A stretch of 64,000 nucleotides of DNA, taken from positions 1 through 64,000 of the forward strand of contig PAQL01000031.1 in the NCBI GenBank assembly GCA_002709295.1. Direction: 5' to 3'. The position numbers and the translations under genes were made by a program. Below the pieces are notes generated by a model that was given only the letters and a program-made list of their open reading frames with translations, ran no database searches and was not told the origin of the DNA. Each line of letters starts with the position of its first letter. Position 1 is the first letter of the stretch. Positions 8,459 to 16,253 of the stretch are shown in pieces. The stretch is from Phycisphaerae bacterium. Lineage in GTDB: Bacteria > Planctomycetota > Phycisphaerae > Phycisphaerales > SM1A02.

Positions 8459-8923
8459 ATGAACGAGAAGAAGCAGCAAACCGCCTACCCGCTACGCATG
8501 CCCAAAGAAACGCGGCAGCTTCTTGAAAACAGCGCTAAGGCGGGTGGGCGGTCTTTACACGCTGAAATTATCCAACGCCTGCAGGCGACCATTGATCTTG
8601 ATGAGCTCATGGCTGAAATGCAGACGGGCACCTACGCCGATGTGGGCGAGATGCTGGAGTCGGTGCTGGCCGACAACAACCTCATGACGGCCAGGGGTGA
8701 GCAGACCTTCGGCACCGCCTATTCGATGCTCGACCGGTTGCTTGATGAAAAGCTCGCACCCATCCGCGAAACGCTGCTGGAGGTCAAAAGCTACGAGAAG
8801 CGCGGCGACAAGCCCTCCCCCACTACCAAGAAGCCCATCCGCAAGACGTCCCGGCCGCTGGGCATGGAGCAGGACGAATGGGAGGCCAGGCGCGCTGCCA
8901 GTCGGGAGCCGCGCGACGAGTAA
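8459..8923 (+). CDS. Arc-like DNA-binding protein with C-terminal extension
   Basis: The 154-residue product has an N-terminal Arc-like ribbon-helix-helix region (residues 1-45: QQTAYPLRMPKETRQLLEN ... GRSLHAEIIQRLQA). A helical middle and a basic, proline-rich C-terminus with MEQDEWEARRAAS follow. It diverges from the 56-residue Arc-like gene. The larger size and charged tail suggest a second partner or oligomer role, which is unknown. The ATG at 8459 directly precedes the conserved N-terminus. Confidence 0.75.
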   Translation: MNEKKQQTAYPLRMPKETRQLLENSAKAGGRSLHAEIIQRLQATIDLDELMAEMQTGTYADVGEMLESVLADNNLMTARGEQTFGTAYSMLDRLLDEKLAPIRETLLEVKSYEKRGDKPSPTTKKPIRKTSRPLGMEQDEWEARRAASREPRDE

Positions 8924-8966
8924 CGCTGCGATTCCCGGTCCCCCGATTTGGGGGGCGGGCAGCAGT

Positions 8967-9209
8967 TCAGCGCTTGCTGATCAGCAAATCTTTCATAAGG
9001 GCATGCTCGATTTCCTGGGTGGTTGGCAGGTGGTAGGCCAGCACCTCCGCGACGATCTCGGCGGGCAAATTGGGCAGATGAGTCTGCCAGTAAAGCTTGG
9101 CGCGGGGCCTGTCGATACCCCCACGCATCTGCATCTCGATGCCCTTGCGCACGATGTCTTTGTGCGCCTGCTCTTCTTCCCTTTGCTTGCATTGTTCTGG
9201 AGTGATCAT
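8967..9209 (-). CDS. Hypothetical phage protein, 80 residues
   Basis: I do not recognise the family. The product is charged and helical (MITPEQCKQREEEQAHKDIV) with a central IDRPRAKLYWQTHLP and no membrane segment. The ATG at 9209 shares the tetranucleotide CATG with the start of the rightward gene, so the two genes are head to head with a 2-nt overlap. An in-frame TTG at 9221 is an alternative start. The ribosome-binding site is weak. Confidence 0.55.
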   Translation of the reverse strand: MITPEQCKQREEEQAHKDIVRKGIEMQMRGGIDRPRAKLYWQTHLPNLPAEIVAEVLAYHLPTTQEIEHALMKDLLISKR

Positions 9210-9633
9210 GTCGGCATCCAATATCGAGCGGTTTGATGAGCTGACGGGGCGGGTGCTGGCTGCGCTTTACGCGGCCTTCCCCGTACCTGTTGCGCTATGC
9301 CCCGACCTCTTTGTGAGCGAAGCTTCGCGCATGGATGACTTCCTTGGGATGCCAGTGGCGACCGAGGAAGCCGAGTTCTGCGACGCCACCATTTGCTGGC
9401 TGGCAACAGCGGGCTACTTGCACTTCCAAGAACGTGATCCCGAGCTGTTGCAGGGCTTTGCGGGCGTGGTGCTGACAGCCAAGGGGCTTGAGCTGTTGAA
9501 GGCCATACCCGATAGCCTGGGCGGGTCGTTCGGCGAACGCCTGCGCGATGCAGCTGCGGCTGAAGGGCGGGAGGGCCTGCGCGCGCTGGCTTCCCAGGTG
9601 CTGGGCGCTGGTATTGCGCTGATGCTGAACTAG
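9208..9633 (+). CDS. Hypothetical protein in the tail-region insertion
   Basis: The 141-residue product (MSASNIERFDELTGRVLAAL...) is helix-rich and ends in a glycine/alanine-rich segment (ALASQVLGAGIALMLN). I assign no function. A GGAG motif at a good distance precedes the ATG at 9208. Its orientation is opposite to the tail operon, and its location in the inserted block between gpX and gpD suggests a moron gene that could be expressed from the lysogen. Confidence 0.6.
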   Translation: MSASNIERFDELTGRVLAALYAAFPVPVALCPDLFVSEASRMDDFLGMPVATEEAEFCDATICWLATAGYLHFQERDPELLQGFAGVVLTAKGLELLKAIPDSLGGSFGERLRDAAAAEGREGLRALASQVLGAGIALMLN

Positions 9634-9646
9634 GCCCTGGCTGCCG

Positions 9647-9853
9647 CTACGACCACAACCGCACGGTCTCGGACTTCTGCGCTGGCAGATCCGGCAGCAG
9701 GATCAGCTGGCCGGCGCTGTACGGCTGCGGCACCGAGGACAGGCCCGGGTTGGCCGCCAGCACCGCTTCCACGGTGCCGGTGAGGTGGCCGTAGTGGCGG
9801 TGGCAGAGGGTGTCGAGCACGTCGCCGTCAGCGGTTCGCGTAATCGTCGCCAT
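9647..9853 (-). CDS. P2 gpX-like tail protein
   Basis: The 68-residue product (MATITRTADGDVLDTLCHRHYG...) matches the gpX family, a small tail protein with a LysM-like fold (ends in GQLILLPDLP). It overlaps the end of the gpU gene by 26 nt, which is normal for U-X pairs. The ATG at 9853 gives the conserved MAxxxRTxDGD start. Confidence 0.87.
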   Translation of the reverse strand: MATITRTADGDVLDTLCHRHYGHLTGTVEAVLAANPGLSSVPQPYSAGQLILLPDLPAQKSETVRLWS

Positions 9854-10781
9854 AGCGCTTGAACTCCAGTGTGAATTGCTGCTTGAGCGGGGCGCCGTCG
9901 GCGGTGATGGAGCCCTGTTCCTCTTCGATCTGCACCAGGTACCAGCGGCCCAGGGCATCGCCGTAGCCGGTGGTCAGCTGCAGCGGTGATTGCTGGGCGC
10001 CGATACGGCGCAGGGTGTCGAGCTGGCGAGCGCCGGCGTCGGTCTTGGTGTAGATGGCACCGCTGACGCTGATCGTCTCGCCGCCCTTGTTCACCGCCTG
10101 CAGGGCTTCCTGCCGTTGCAGGCGTTCCTGCGCGGCCACGTTGAAGCTGGTGGTGCGACGCAGCGAGTCGTACGCGGCCGTGCTAAGTCCGAAGAAGAAC
10201 TTCTCGCCGGTCGATTCGGCGGTCAGCACGAGCAGGTGCGAGCGGGATGAGGATGCGGCGGGCGCGATGGGCAGCATCGGCGAAGCCAGGCTGTTGACTA
10301 TCGGCACCGCCGTTGGCTTGCCGGTTAGGCCATCCATCACCGTTGCGAAATTGTTGCGCAGCGCATCCATCGCTGCGCCCGGGAGCGCCATTGTCTGCTG
10401 CTTTAACGTAGTGAGCGTGCCGCTGAAGTCGGAAAAAACCGGTGCGAGCTTGGTGGCGATGGCGGCGCCAGCTTCGCCCGCAGCATTCGCGGCGGCCATG
10501 CCTTGCGAGATCGACGCTTCGGCGGTTGATAGCGCCCGCAGGCCACGAGTTATCTTGCTTGCCTGCTCGCCTGGCAGAAAACTCAGGTCTACCCCTTTGG
10601 CCGCGCCGATGGCGCTCCGCATCGCATCGGTCGACCCGACCAGATCGAGGCGCGTGGCCGAGGCAAAAAGATCGGCAGCGGCGGCCTTTCCAGATTGTGC
10701 GGCGGTCACGGTAGCGCGCATCCGCTCACCGCCAGCGGCGGCAAGCGAGGCGGCGTGCGACAGGTTGCTGATTAGTTCCAT
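9828..10781 (-). CDS. gpU-type tail protein with a long N-terminal extension
   Basis: The C-terminal half (about 175-317: HLLVLTAESTGEKFFFGLST ... FTLEFKRYGDDY) is the P2 gpU tail-completion domain. P2 gpU has about 160 residues, whereas this product has 317. The first 150 or so residues are Ala-rich and helical, with no recognised domain. The extension could help the tape measure or terminator ring. It follows the tape-measure gene by 24 nt in the leftward tail operon. Confidence 0.8.
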   Translation of the reverse strand: MELISNLSHAASLAAAGGERMRATVTAAQSGKAAAADLFASATRLDLVGSTDAMRSAIGAAKGVDLSFLPGEQASKITRGLRALSTAEASISQGMAAANAAGEAGAAIATKLAPVFSDFSGTLTTLKQQTMALPGAAMDALRNNFATVMDGLTGKPTAVPIVNSLASPMLPIAPAASSSRSHLLVLTAESTGEKFFFGLSTAAYDSLRRTTSFNVAAQERLQRQEALQAVNKGGETISVSGAIYTKTDAGARQLDTLRRIGAQQSPLQLTTGYGDALGRWYLVQIEEEQGSITADGAPLKQQFTLEFKRYGDDYANR

Positions 10782-10805
10782 GACGCTTCCTTAGTTTGGC
10801 AGCGG

Positions 10806-13166
10806 TTACACATGCGCGACATCGAACAGCTGGGCACGCTGCTGCTGCGCGCTGAACGAGTCGAACATCTGCTTGAGGTGCGGCATCAGCTCATTGGCGA
10901 CAGTGCGCGGGTCTTTGACGTCGCCCTGCACCGTCAGGCTGATCTGCGGGGCAAAGCTGAGATTCGCTGGTGGCGGGGGCGCGGCGGGTGTTGCAGCCTG
11001 CGCTGTAACGGCTGCAGCTTCAGCGGCTTTCGGGGCGGGCGGCTCATCGGCGCCGAACGCTTTCTTGCCGAGCCAGCCGCCCAGTTTGTCGCCGCCGAAC
11101 GAGCCAATCGCGGCGCCGATCAGCCCGCCGGCTGCAGCGCCGAGGGGCCCGGCCAGGGCGCCCATCATCGCGCCTGCCTTGGCGCCGGCCAGGCCGCCGG
11201 CGAGCGTGCCCGCGGCGCCACCGTAGCCTTCGGCTTTTTCGTCGCGCGTTGTGGCAGTGGTAGCCGTGTTGTATACCCCAGCAACGGCACCAAGCACGGC
11301 CAGCCCGCCGCCGAGCTTGCCGCCACTTTTGCCGAGAAAGCTCAAGGCTTTGCCGAGCATTCCGCCACCGGCCTTGCCGGCCTTGGTCTTGCCGCTGATC
11401 GAGTCCAGCACGCCGCCGCTTGGCCAGTTGGTCACGACCACGCGCTGTGCATCTTCGCCGCCCAGCAGTGCGCCCGCTGCCGCACCGGCCTTGCCGCCAA
11501 ATACCTTGCCGACCACGTTGCTGACGGCAGATCCGGTGCCGCTGCCGCCGCCTGAGCCGCCCCCGAGTAGGGCGCGGCCCATCTTCAGCGCGCCGCCAGC
11601 CATCTTGAGGGTGCCGATGGCCCCGACTAGCGAGGCCACTCCCGCTGCAGCCACCAGCGAGCCGCTGGCCACCATTGGGTACTTTTCGGTCAGGCTGGCC
11701 ATTCCCGCCGCAACGGCGCTGATACCGTCTGCGGTGAAGTCCGTGATCGGGCGGATGGCGTCGCCGATTTTCAGCATTAGGTTGCCGAACTGGTCGCCGG
11801 CTTCCTTCCACTTGTTCTGCGATGCGTCGCGGCGGTCGTTAAGATCCTTCTCCAGCTTGGCCTGACCGTCGGCGCTCTTGATGGCCTTGAGGTTTTCCTG
11901 GGTGAGCTTCTTGTTCTGGATCGCGGCGAGCGCGGCTTGCTTGGCCTGCTGGTCACCGATGAACTCGGTCAGGCCGGCCATGGACAGGTAGCCGTCCAGC
12001 ATCTTCTGCCGGGCGGCAGGGTCTTCGGTGGCGGCGATCTGCTCCTGGATCTTCGCGAGCTGCTTGGCTTTCTCCGGGTCGGTGCGCTGCATCGATTGTT
12101 CGATCAGGCCGATGAACGCCGAGACCGGGTCGTAGCCCTTGGCGATGGCGGCCTGCATCGAGCCGTCGTAGTCGATGCCCTGGTCCTCGAAACGCTTGCG
12201 GGTGTCCTGTGCAGTGATCTTGCTGAACAGGTTGCGCAGGTTGTTCGCCGCTTCGTCGGCGCTGCCGGCGGCTTTCATCTGCGTTTGCAGCATGTTGGCG
12301 AGGCCAACGGTCGCGGCCTCGCCGCTGATGCCGAAGCCGGTCATCTGCGGCATCAGGGTGGCGAAGTGGCGCGCCATGTCCTTGGCTTCGAAGCTGCCCA
12401 GGTCGCCGGCCACGGCGATATTGCCGAGCGCCTTTTCCATGCCCTTGGCATCGGTGACGCCGGCCTGCTTGAGCGCGAGCACCATCGCCGAGACGTCACT
12501 GGCGCCGGCGTTCTGGCCGACCGCGAACTTGGCGATCAGGCTGGCGAAGCCGGCGGCGTCCTTGATTTCCATGCCGCCGGCCACCAGCTGGTTGACGGCC
12601 TCTGCCAGTTCGTTGCGATCCATGCCGTTCGCCGAGGCGTCGCGGCGGATGGATTCGGCCAGGGCGGTTTCCTCACCCGTGCGGGCGATGCCGCCCTTGA
12701 TGGCGATGTCGCGGATGATGGCCTGGTAGTTGGCAGCGACCATGGTTGGCGCGGCAGCGGTCGCGGCCACGGCGCCGCCGATCTGCATCGCCTGTCGGCC
12801 CTGCGCCAGGCCTTCGCCGAGCTGCGCGCGGCCGGCCTCCATCATCTCGGCGCTGCGCGCGGCGCGTGCGAGTCGGGTGTACTCCTTTTCCAGCCGACCG
12901 ACCGATACGCCGTGCTCCTTCAGCCGGGCGACGTTGCGGGCGTGCAGATCCTCGAGGCGCTTGAGGCCGCTGCCGCCCTGCTGCACCGTGCGGACCATTT
13001 CGCGGCGCAGCTCGATTGTCTCGCCCACCAGCCGATGCAGGCCGCGGGTCTTTTCTGCGCGTGCGCGCAGGCCATCCATGCCGCGCGTGGTCTCGCCAAT
13101 CGCGCGGCCGAACGAGGAGGCGACGGAGCCGCCAATGACGACGCCGAGCGCTATGCCTTTGCTCAT
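10806..13166 (-). CDS. Tail tape measure protein (P2 gpT type)
   Basis: The 786-residue product has an N-terminal coiled-coil region (about 25-110). A TP901-type tape-measure core follows (LAEAVNQLVAGGMEIKDAAGFASLI, then GFGISGEAATVGLANML). Hydrophobic Gly/Ala-rich membrane-like segments occur from about 500 to 720. It sets tail length and is ejected with DNA. It lies downstream of the tail chaperone gene gpE/E', as expected. Confidence 0.92.
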   Translation of the reverse strand: MSKGIALGVVIGGSVASSFGRAIGETTRGMDGLRARAEKTRGLHRLVGETIELRREMVRTVQQGGSGLKRLEDLHARNVARLKEHGVSVGRLEKEYTRLARAARSAEMMEAGRAQLGEGLAQGRQAMQIGGAVAATAAAPTMVAANYQAIIRDIAIKGGIARTGEETALAESIRRDASANGMDRNELAEAVNQLVAGGMEIKDAAGFASLIAKFAVGQNAGASDVSAMVLALKQAGVTDAKGMEKALGNIAVAGDLGSFEAKDMARHFATLMPQMTGFGISGEAATVGLANMLQTQMKAAGSADEAANNLRNLFSKITAQDTRKRFEDQGIDYDGSMQAAIAKGYDPVSAFIGLIEQSMQRTDPEKAKQLAKIQEQIAATEDPAARQKMLDGYLSMAGLTEFIGDQQAKQAALAAIQNKKLTQENLKAIKSADGQAKLEKDLNDRRDASQNKWKEAGDQFGNLMLKIGDAIRPITDFTADGISAVAAGMASLTEKYPMVASGSLVAAAGVASLVGAIGTLKMAGGALKMGRALLGGGSGGGSGTGSAVSNVVGKVFGGKAGAAAGALLGGEDAQRVVVTNWPSGGVLDSISGKTKAGKAGGGMLGKALSFLGKSGGKLGGGLAVLGAVAGVYNTATTATTRDEKAEGYGGAAGTLAGGLAGAKAGAMMGALAGPLGAAAGGLIGAAIGSFGGDKLGGWLGKKAFGADEPPAPKAAEAAAVTAQAATPAAPPPPANLSFAPQISLTVQGDVKDPRTVANELMPHLKQMFDSFSAQQQRAQLFDVAHV

Positions 13167-13194
13167 GGGTACTCTCCGCAGGAGTGCGATTGCG

Positions 13195-13332
13195 TCAGCC
13201 GCCCAGCCACCAGGCGGCGTCGCACAGGGTCAGCCGGTCGATCTCCGACGGCTGGAAATGCAGCTCGGCCGCCAGGCGTCGAGCGATATGGCGCAGCGAA
13301 TCAGGCGTCGACGTTATCGGACACAAGGCGAA
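13195..13332 (-). CDS. GpE-like tail chaperone extension in the +1 frame
   Basis: Downstream of, and overlapping, the gpE gene is an open segment in the +1 frame with no ATG of its own. Its end (LAAELHFQPSEIDRLTL, then AAWWLGG) resembles P2 GpE-type domains with the xHFxPSEIDxL pattern. It would be joined to gpE by a shift at TTT-C (13333-13330): tRNA-Phe on TTT can re-pair with TTC. A strong Shine-Dalgarno sequence AGGAGG lies 5 nt before the TTT. Separate initiation at a non-ATG codon (TTG) is the alternative. The segment encodes 45 residues. Confidence 0.6.
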   Translation of the reverse strand, partial: FALCPITSTPDSLRHIARRLAAELHFQPSEIDRLTLCDAAWWLGG

Positions 13333-13609
13333 AATAGCCCTCCTGGAGCCGGCCGTAATCGCGCAGCGTGAGCCGCTCGATATCGGCCACGCCGCACTCG
13401 GCGAGGGTGGCGAACAGCTGGATCTCCTTCGCTTCGTCGTCGTCCTTGTTGAGCTTGTTGGCGGCGCGCATGTCGCCGATGGTCGGGCTGCGCAGGGTGA
13501 TACGGTCGACGCGCACGCCGTTGAGTTCGACCGGCTTGGACAGCTGGACGATGGCGGCGTCGGCGCCGAGGGTGAGCCACTCGGGCAGCGGCTTGTTGGT
13601 ATCGGTCAT
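13301..13609 (-). CDS. P2 gpE-like tail assembly chaperone
   Basis: The 102-residue product (MTDTNKPLPEWLTLGADAAI...) resembles phage tail assembly protein E, made between the tube gene and the tape measure. In P2 and many dsDNA phages this protein is extended by a programmed frameshift, and both forms wrap the tape measure during assembly. Here the extension is in the +1 frame and begins about ten codons before the stop. Confidence 0.87.
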   Translation of the reverse strand: MTDTNKPLPEWLTLGADAAIVQLSKPVELNGVRVDRITLRSPTIGDMRAANKLNKDDDEAKEIQLFATLAECGVADIERLTLRDYGRLQEGYFRLVSDNVDA

Positions 13610-13656
13610 GCGTCAATCCTCGAAGAGATGGGCCTGCGCTGCAGGCCCGGAGTGGG

Positions 13657-14160
13657 TCAGAGGCCGATGGCGGCGCGCTCGGCTGCCGCTTCGTCGTTGC
13701 CGTTGATGATCCGCACGCAGTTGAGCGGGTCCATTTCGTAGACGACCTGGCCGTCTACCTCGAGCTTGTAGTAGCTGGGCGCCAGGGTGAACGTCGACTC
13801 GCCCTTCTCGCCCGCCACCCAGCTGCCCATGTCCAGCTCTTCGAGCATGCCGCGCAGGGTGGCGACCGCCGGGGTGATGTTGCCCTTCTGGTCTTTGTAG
13901 GCGCCGCGGAACGTGCCGTTGAACGAGGTGTCGTCCGCCAGGCCGAACATGCCGAGCAGCTCGCGGTCAACGCCGGTGACCTTGAAGGAGCCGTCGAGCA
14001 TTTCCATGCCCATGCCCATCTTCACCGGGCCGTCCATGCCGCCAGCGCGGTGCTCTTCGGTCTTGCGGCGCAGCTTTGGCAGTACAAGTTCGGTGACGCG
14101 CCCGGAAAAGCTGCGACCGTCGACGAACAGGTTCATGTTGGTAAGTACTTGAGGAATCAT
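13657..14160 (-). CDS. Major tail tube protein (P2 FII type)
   Basis: The 167-residue product (MIPQVLTNMNLFVDGRSFSGRV...) is of the P2 FII family and forms the inner tube of the contractile tail. The length and the KMGMGMEMLDGSFKVTG core are typical. It follows the sheath gene by 15 nt. Confidence 0.93.
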   Translation of the reverse strand: MIPQVLTNMNLFVDGRSFSGRVTELVLPKLRRKTEEHRAGGMDGPVKMGMGMEMLDGSFKVTGVDRELLGMFGLADDTSFNGTFRGAYKDQKGNITPAVATLRGMLEELDMGSWVAGEKGESTFTLAPSYYKLEVDGQVVYEMDPLNCVRIINGNDEAAAERAAIGL

Positions 14161-14175
14161 CGCGGGGTCAGCTCC

Positions 14176-15345
14176 TTAGCTGTTGGTGTCGAGCACTTCA
14201 GTGATCCACTGGTTGGTAACCTCGACGCGGAACTGCGGGTTCTCGGCCGGCGGCACGTCGGTGAAGCGGATGTTCCAGTACACGCGGCCCTGCTCCAGTT
14301 GGCTTGCGGTGTTCAGCTCGGTGTCCGGGTAGACCTCGAAGTTGATCAGCGCGCCCTGGTTCTTCAGGTCGCGCATGAAGGCGTTGAGGCCCTCGGTCAC
14401 GTCCTTCACGTAGGTCTTTGTGATGGAGCGGTCGACAGCCCACTTGTGGCCGTAGAGGATCGCGTCCATCACGATATCCACGGTGCGCACGCGGGTGACG
14501 AATGCCCACTTCGGGTCCGCGCTCAGCGTGCGGTTGCCCCACAGGCGGAAGCCGCCGTCGCGGATCACCGTCGCGATGTTCGCGGCGTTGAGCAGGTTGG
14601 CGCGGCAGGTGTCGTCGCCATCGAGGAACTCGATCGGGCGGGCAGTGCCGACGATGCCGGTGATTTCCTTGTTCGACGGGCTCGCCCAGAAACCGTAGCG
14701 TGCGTCGGTCTGCGCGAACAGGCCGGCGACATACGCGGACGCCGGGGCATGCGCCTCGCCGTTGGCAGTGGTGTCCCAGAACTTGACGCCCGGGTCGACC
14801 ATGTAGATGCGCTTGCTGCCGAAATTGCCGGCATAGGCGATGGCCGCTTCGTCGTCCGTGTTGGGGCCGTCGACGATGGCGATGGCCTTGAGCTTGGCGG
14901 CGATGCCGTCCATTGCAGTCGCGACCGCCTGAGTGCTGGAGTGGCCTGGGGCGATCAGCAGGCGGGGCTGCGCGTTGTAGCGCGACTTGCCGTCCAGCAG
15001 GGCCTGCAGGCCGGTGCGGGCACCGGTTTCGTCGATGCCGCCGATGATGGCGCTGGTGGTCGCGGCGTCATCGATGCCGGCCTCGATGCCCACCGCCACG
15101 ATCACCGCGCTGGACTGCTCGTAGATCGCCCGGGCCGCCTGGGTGATGGGCGCATCGGCGCCGAACGCGGCAACCGCTTCGCGGTAGCTGGTCAGCAGCA
15201 CCGGGTCGTTCGCGCTGCGCAGGCCAGCGCCGGCCGTGAACAGACCCACAAGACCGATGATGGAGCTGGTCGGGATGGCGATCGGGCGCGGGCCGGTGTC
15301 GACCAGCGTGACGGTGACGCCATGGAAAAACGATGTCTGGGCCAT
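14176..15345 (-). CDS. Tail sheath protein (P2 FI type)
   Basis: The 389-residue product (MAQTSFFHGVTVTLVDTGPRPI...) is the contractile sheath subunit. Family features include the N-terminal HGVxVxxxDTGxRPI, GLVGLFTAG and the C-terminal DVPPAENPQFRVEVTNQW. Length is normal for P2-type sheaths. A terminator lies just upstream, so the gene may start a separate transcript or depend on antitermination. Confidence 0.94.
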   Translation of the reverse strand: MAQTSFFHGVTVTLVDTGPRPIAIPTSSIIGLVGLFTAGAGLRSANDPVLLTSYREAVAAFGADAPITQAARAIYEQSSAVIVAVGIEAGIDDAATTSAIIGGIDETGARTGLQALLDGKSRYNAQPRLLIAPGHSSTQAVATAMDGIAAKLKAIAIVDGPNTDDEAAIAYAGNFGSKRIYMVDPGVKFWDTTANGEAHAPASAYVAGLFAQTDARYGFWASPSNKEITGIVGTARPIEFLDGDDTCRANLLNAANIATVIRDGGFRLWGNRTLSADPKWAFVTRVRTVDIVMDAILYGHKWAVDRSITKTYVKDVTEGLNAFMRDLKNQGALINFEVYPDTELNTASQLEQGRVYWNIRFTDVPPAENPQFRVEVTNQWITEVLDTNS

Positions 15346-15368
15346 GTGGCCTCCTTTATGACGGGCAA

Positions 15369-15393
15369 TAAAAAACCCGCCGGGGCGGGTGTT
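15369..15393 (-). terminator. Leftward terminator upstream of the sheath gene
   Basis: Leftward RNA folds as ACCCGCC/GGCGGGT followed by TTTTTATTG. It divides the baseplate, fibre and DGR segment from the sheath/tube segment. Confidence 0.7.
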
Positions 15394-15411
15394 TGGGGCG
15401 AATCGTTACGC

Positions 15412-15648
15412 TCAGCCGACGCGGTACTCGGCCGGCAGGTGCCGGCGCTGCCGCTCGGCCTCGTATGACGTGCGGCAGTGGTCGCGGTCCCAGAAAAACA
15501 GCCGGTCGATGCGGCGCCAGGCGTTGGACTGGGCGCGCAGGCGCCAGGCGCGGGCGCTCAGGGTTTCGTCGGCGTAGCCGAAGCCGTCGCCCTTGATCCA
15601 GACGACGGTGTTGGCTACTTGGTCGATGGCGATCAGCAGCTGTTTCAC
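15412..15648 (-). CDS. Small conserved phage tail-region protein
   Basis: The 78-residue product (MKQLLIAIDQVANTVVWIKGDGFGYADETLSARAWR...) is not assigned to a named family. WIKGDGFGYADETLSARAWRL and WRRIDRLFFWDRDHCRTSY recall small proteins after tail-fibre assembly genes in pseudomonad prophages. The start overlaps the upstream gene by 4 nt (ATGA), so it is translationally coupled. Confidence 0.7.
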   Translation of the reverse strand: MKQLLIAIDQVANTVVWIKGDGFGYADETLSARAWRLRAQSNAWRRIDRLFFWDRDHCRTSYEAERQRRHLPAEYRVG

Positions 15649-16250
15649 GCCGGCGCCCCTGCGAGCAGCTCGCGCAGCGCCGGGATCGCGCCGACGGCGT
15701 CGGCGTCCTGCGCAGCCTCGAGCAGGTCTTCGATGCGCTGGCGCGCGCCGATGATGGCGCCGCTGGCCTGGGCGTAGGCGTCGGCTTTGGTGAGCACTCG
15801 CGCGGCGAGGTCGACGCGGTCGATGCCGCGTGCAGACGCCAGGGCGTCAAGCAGTGGCGTGGTGGCGGTCTCGTCGGCCTGGATGGCTTCGGCGTCCTTG
15901 ACCTGCTGCGGCCACGAGCTCACCTCGCGTTCCGGGTAGCTGACAGACAGCGTGGCCAGCAGCTGGTCTGCATCGATGCGGGCCGCTGCTGCGCGTTCGG
16001 CGCGGGCGGCGTCGAGCTGCGCCGCTTCGCTGGCGGGCAGGTCCAGCGTGGCAAGCAATTCGGCTGCAGCGGCATCGCAGGCGGGCAGCTCCTGCGGCTG
16101 GCCGTGCTGCTGCACGCTGACGAAGTAGCCGGCCGCGCGGTAGTCGGTCGGCACCTGCCAGACGTGGACACGGGCGGCCTGCGGCAGGTGCGGCAGTGGC
16201 TCGCTGTGGTCGCCGATGGTGAGGGTGTGGTTTTCGATTGTCGGGTTCAT
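15645..16250 (-). CDS. Tail-fibre-assembly-like protein
   Basis: The 201-residue product (MNPTIENHTLTIGDHSEPLPHLPQ...) looks like proteins encoded after tail fibres. The N-terminal half has a short beta-rich part. The centre is an Ala-rich helix (AAQLDAARAERAAAARIDAD) with SVSYPEREVSSWPQQVKDA, reminiscent of tail fibre assembly/DUF4376 families. It would help fold or attach the DGR-varied fibre. It begins 3 nt after the RT stop. Confidence 0.65.
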   Translation of the reverse strand: MNPTIENHTLTIGDHSEPLPHLPQAARVHVWQVPTDYRAAGYFVSVQQHGQPQELPACDAAAAELLATLDLPASEAAQLDAARAERAAAARIDADQLLATLSVSYPEREVSSWPQQVKDAEAIQADETATTPLLDALASARGIDRVDLAARVLTKADAYAQASGAIIGARQRIEDLLEAAQDADAVGAIPALRELLAGAPA

Positions 16251-16253
16251 GAC

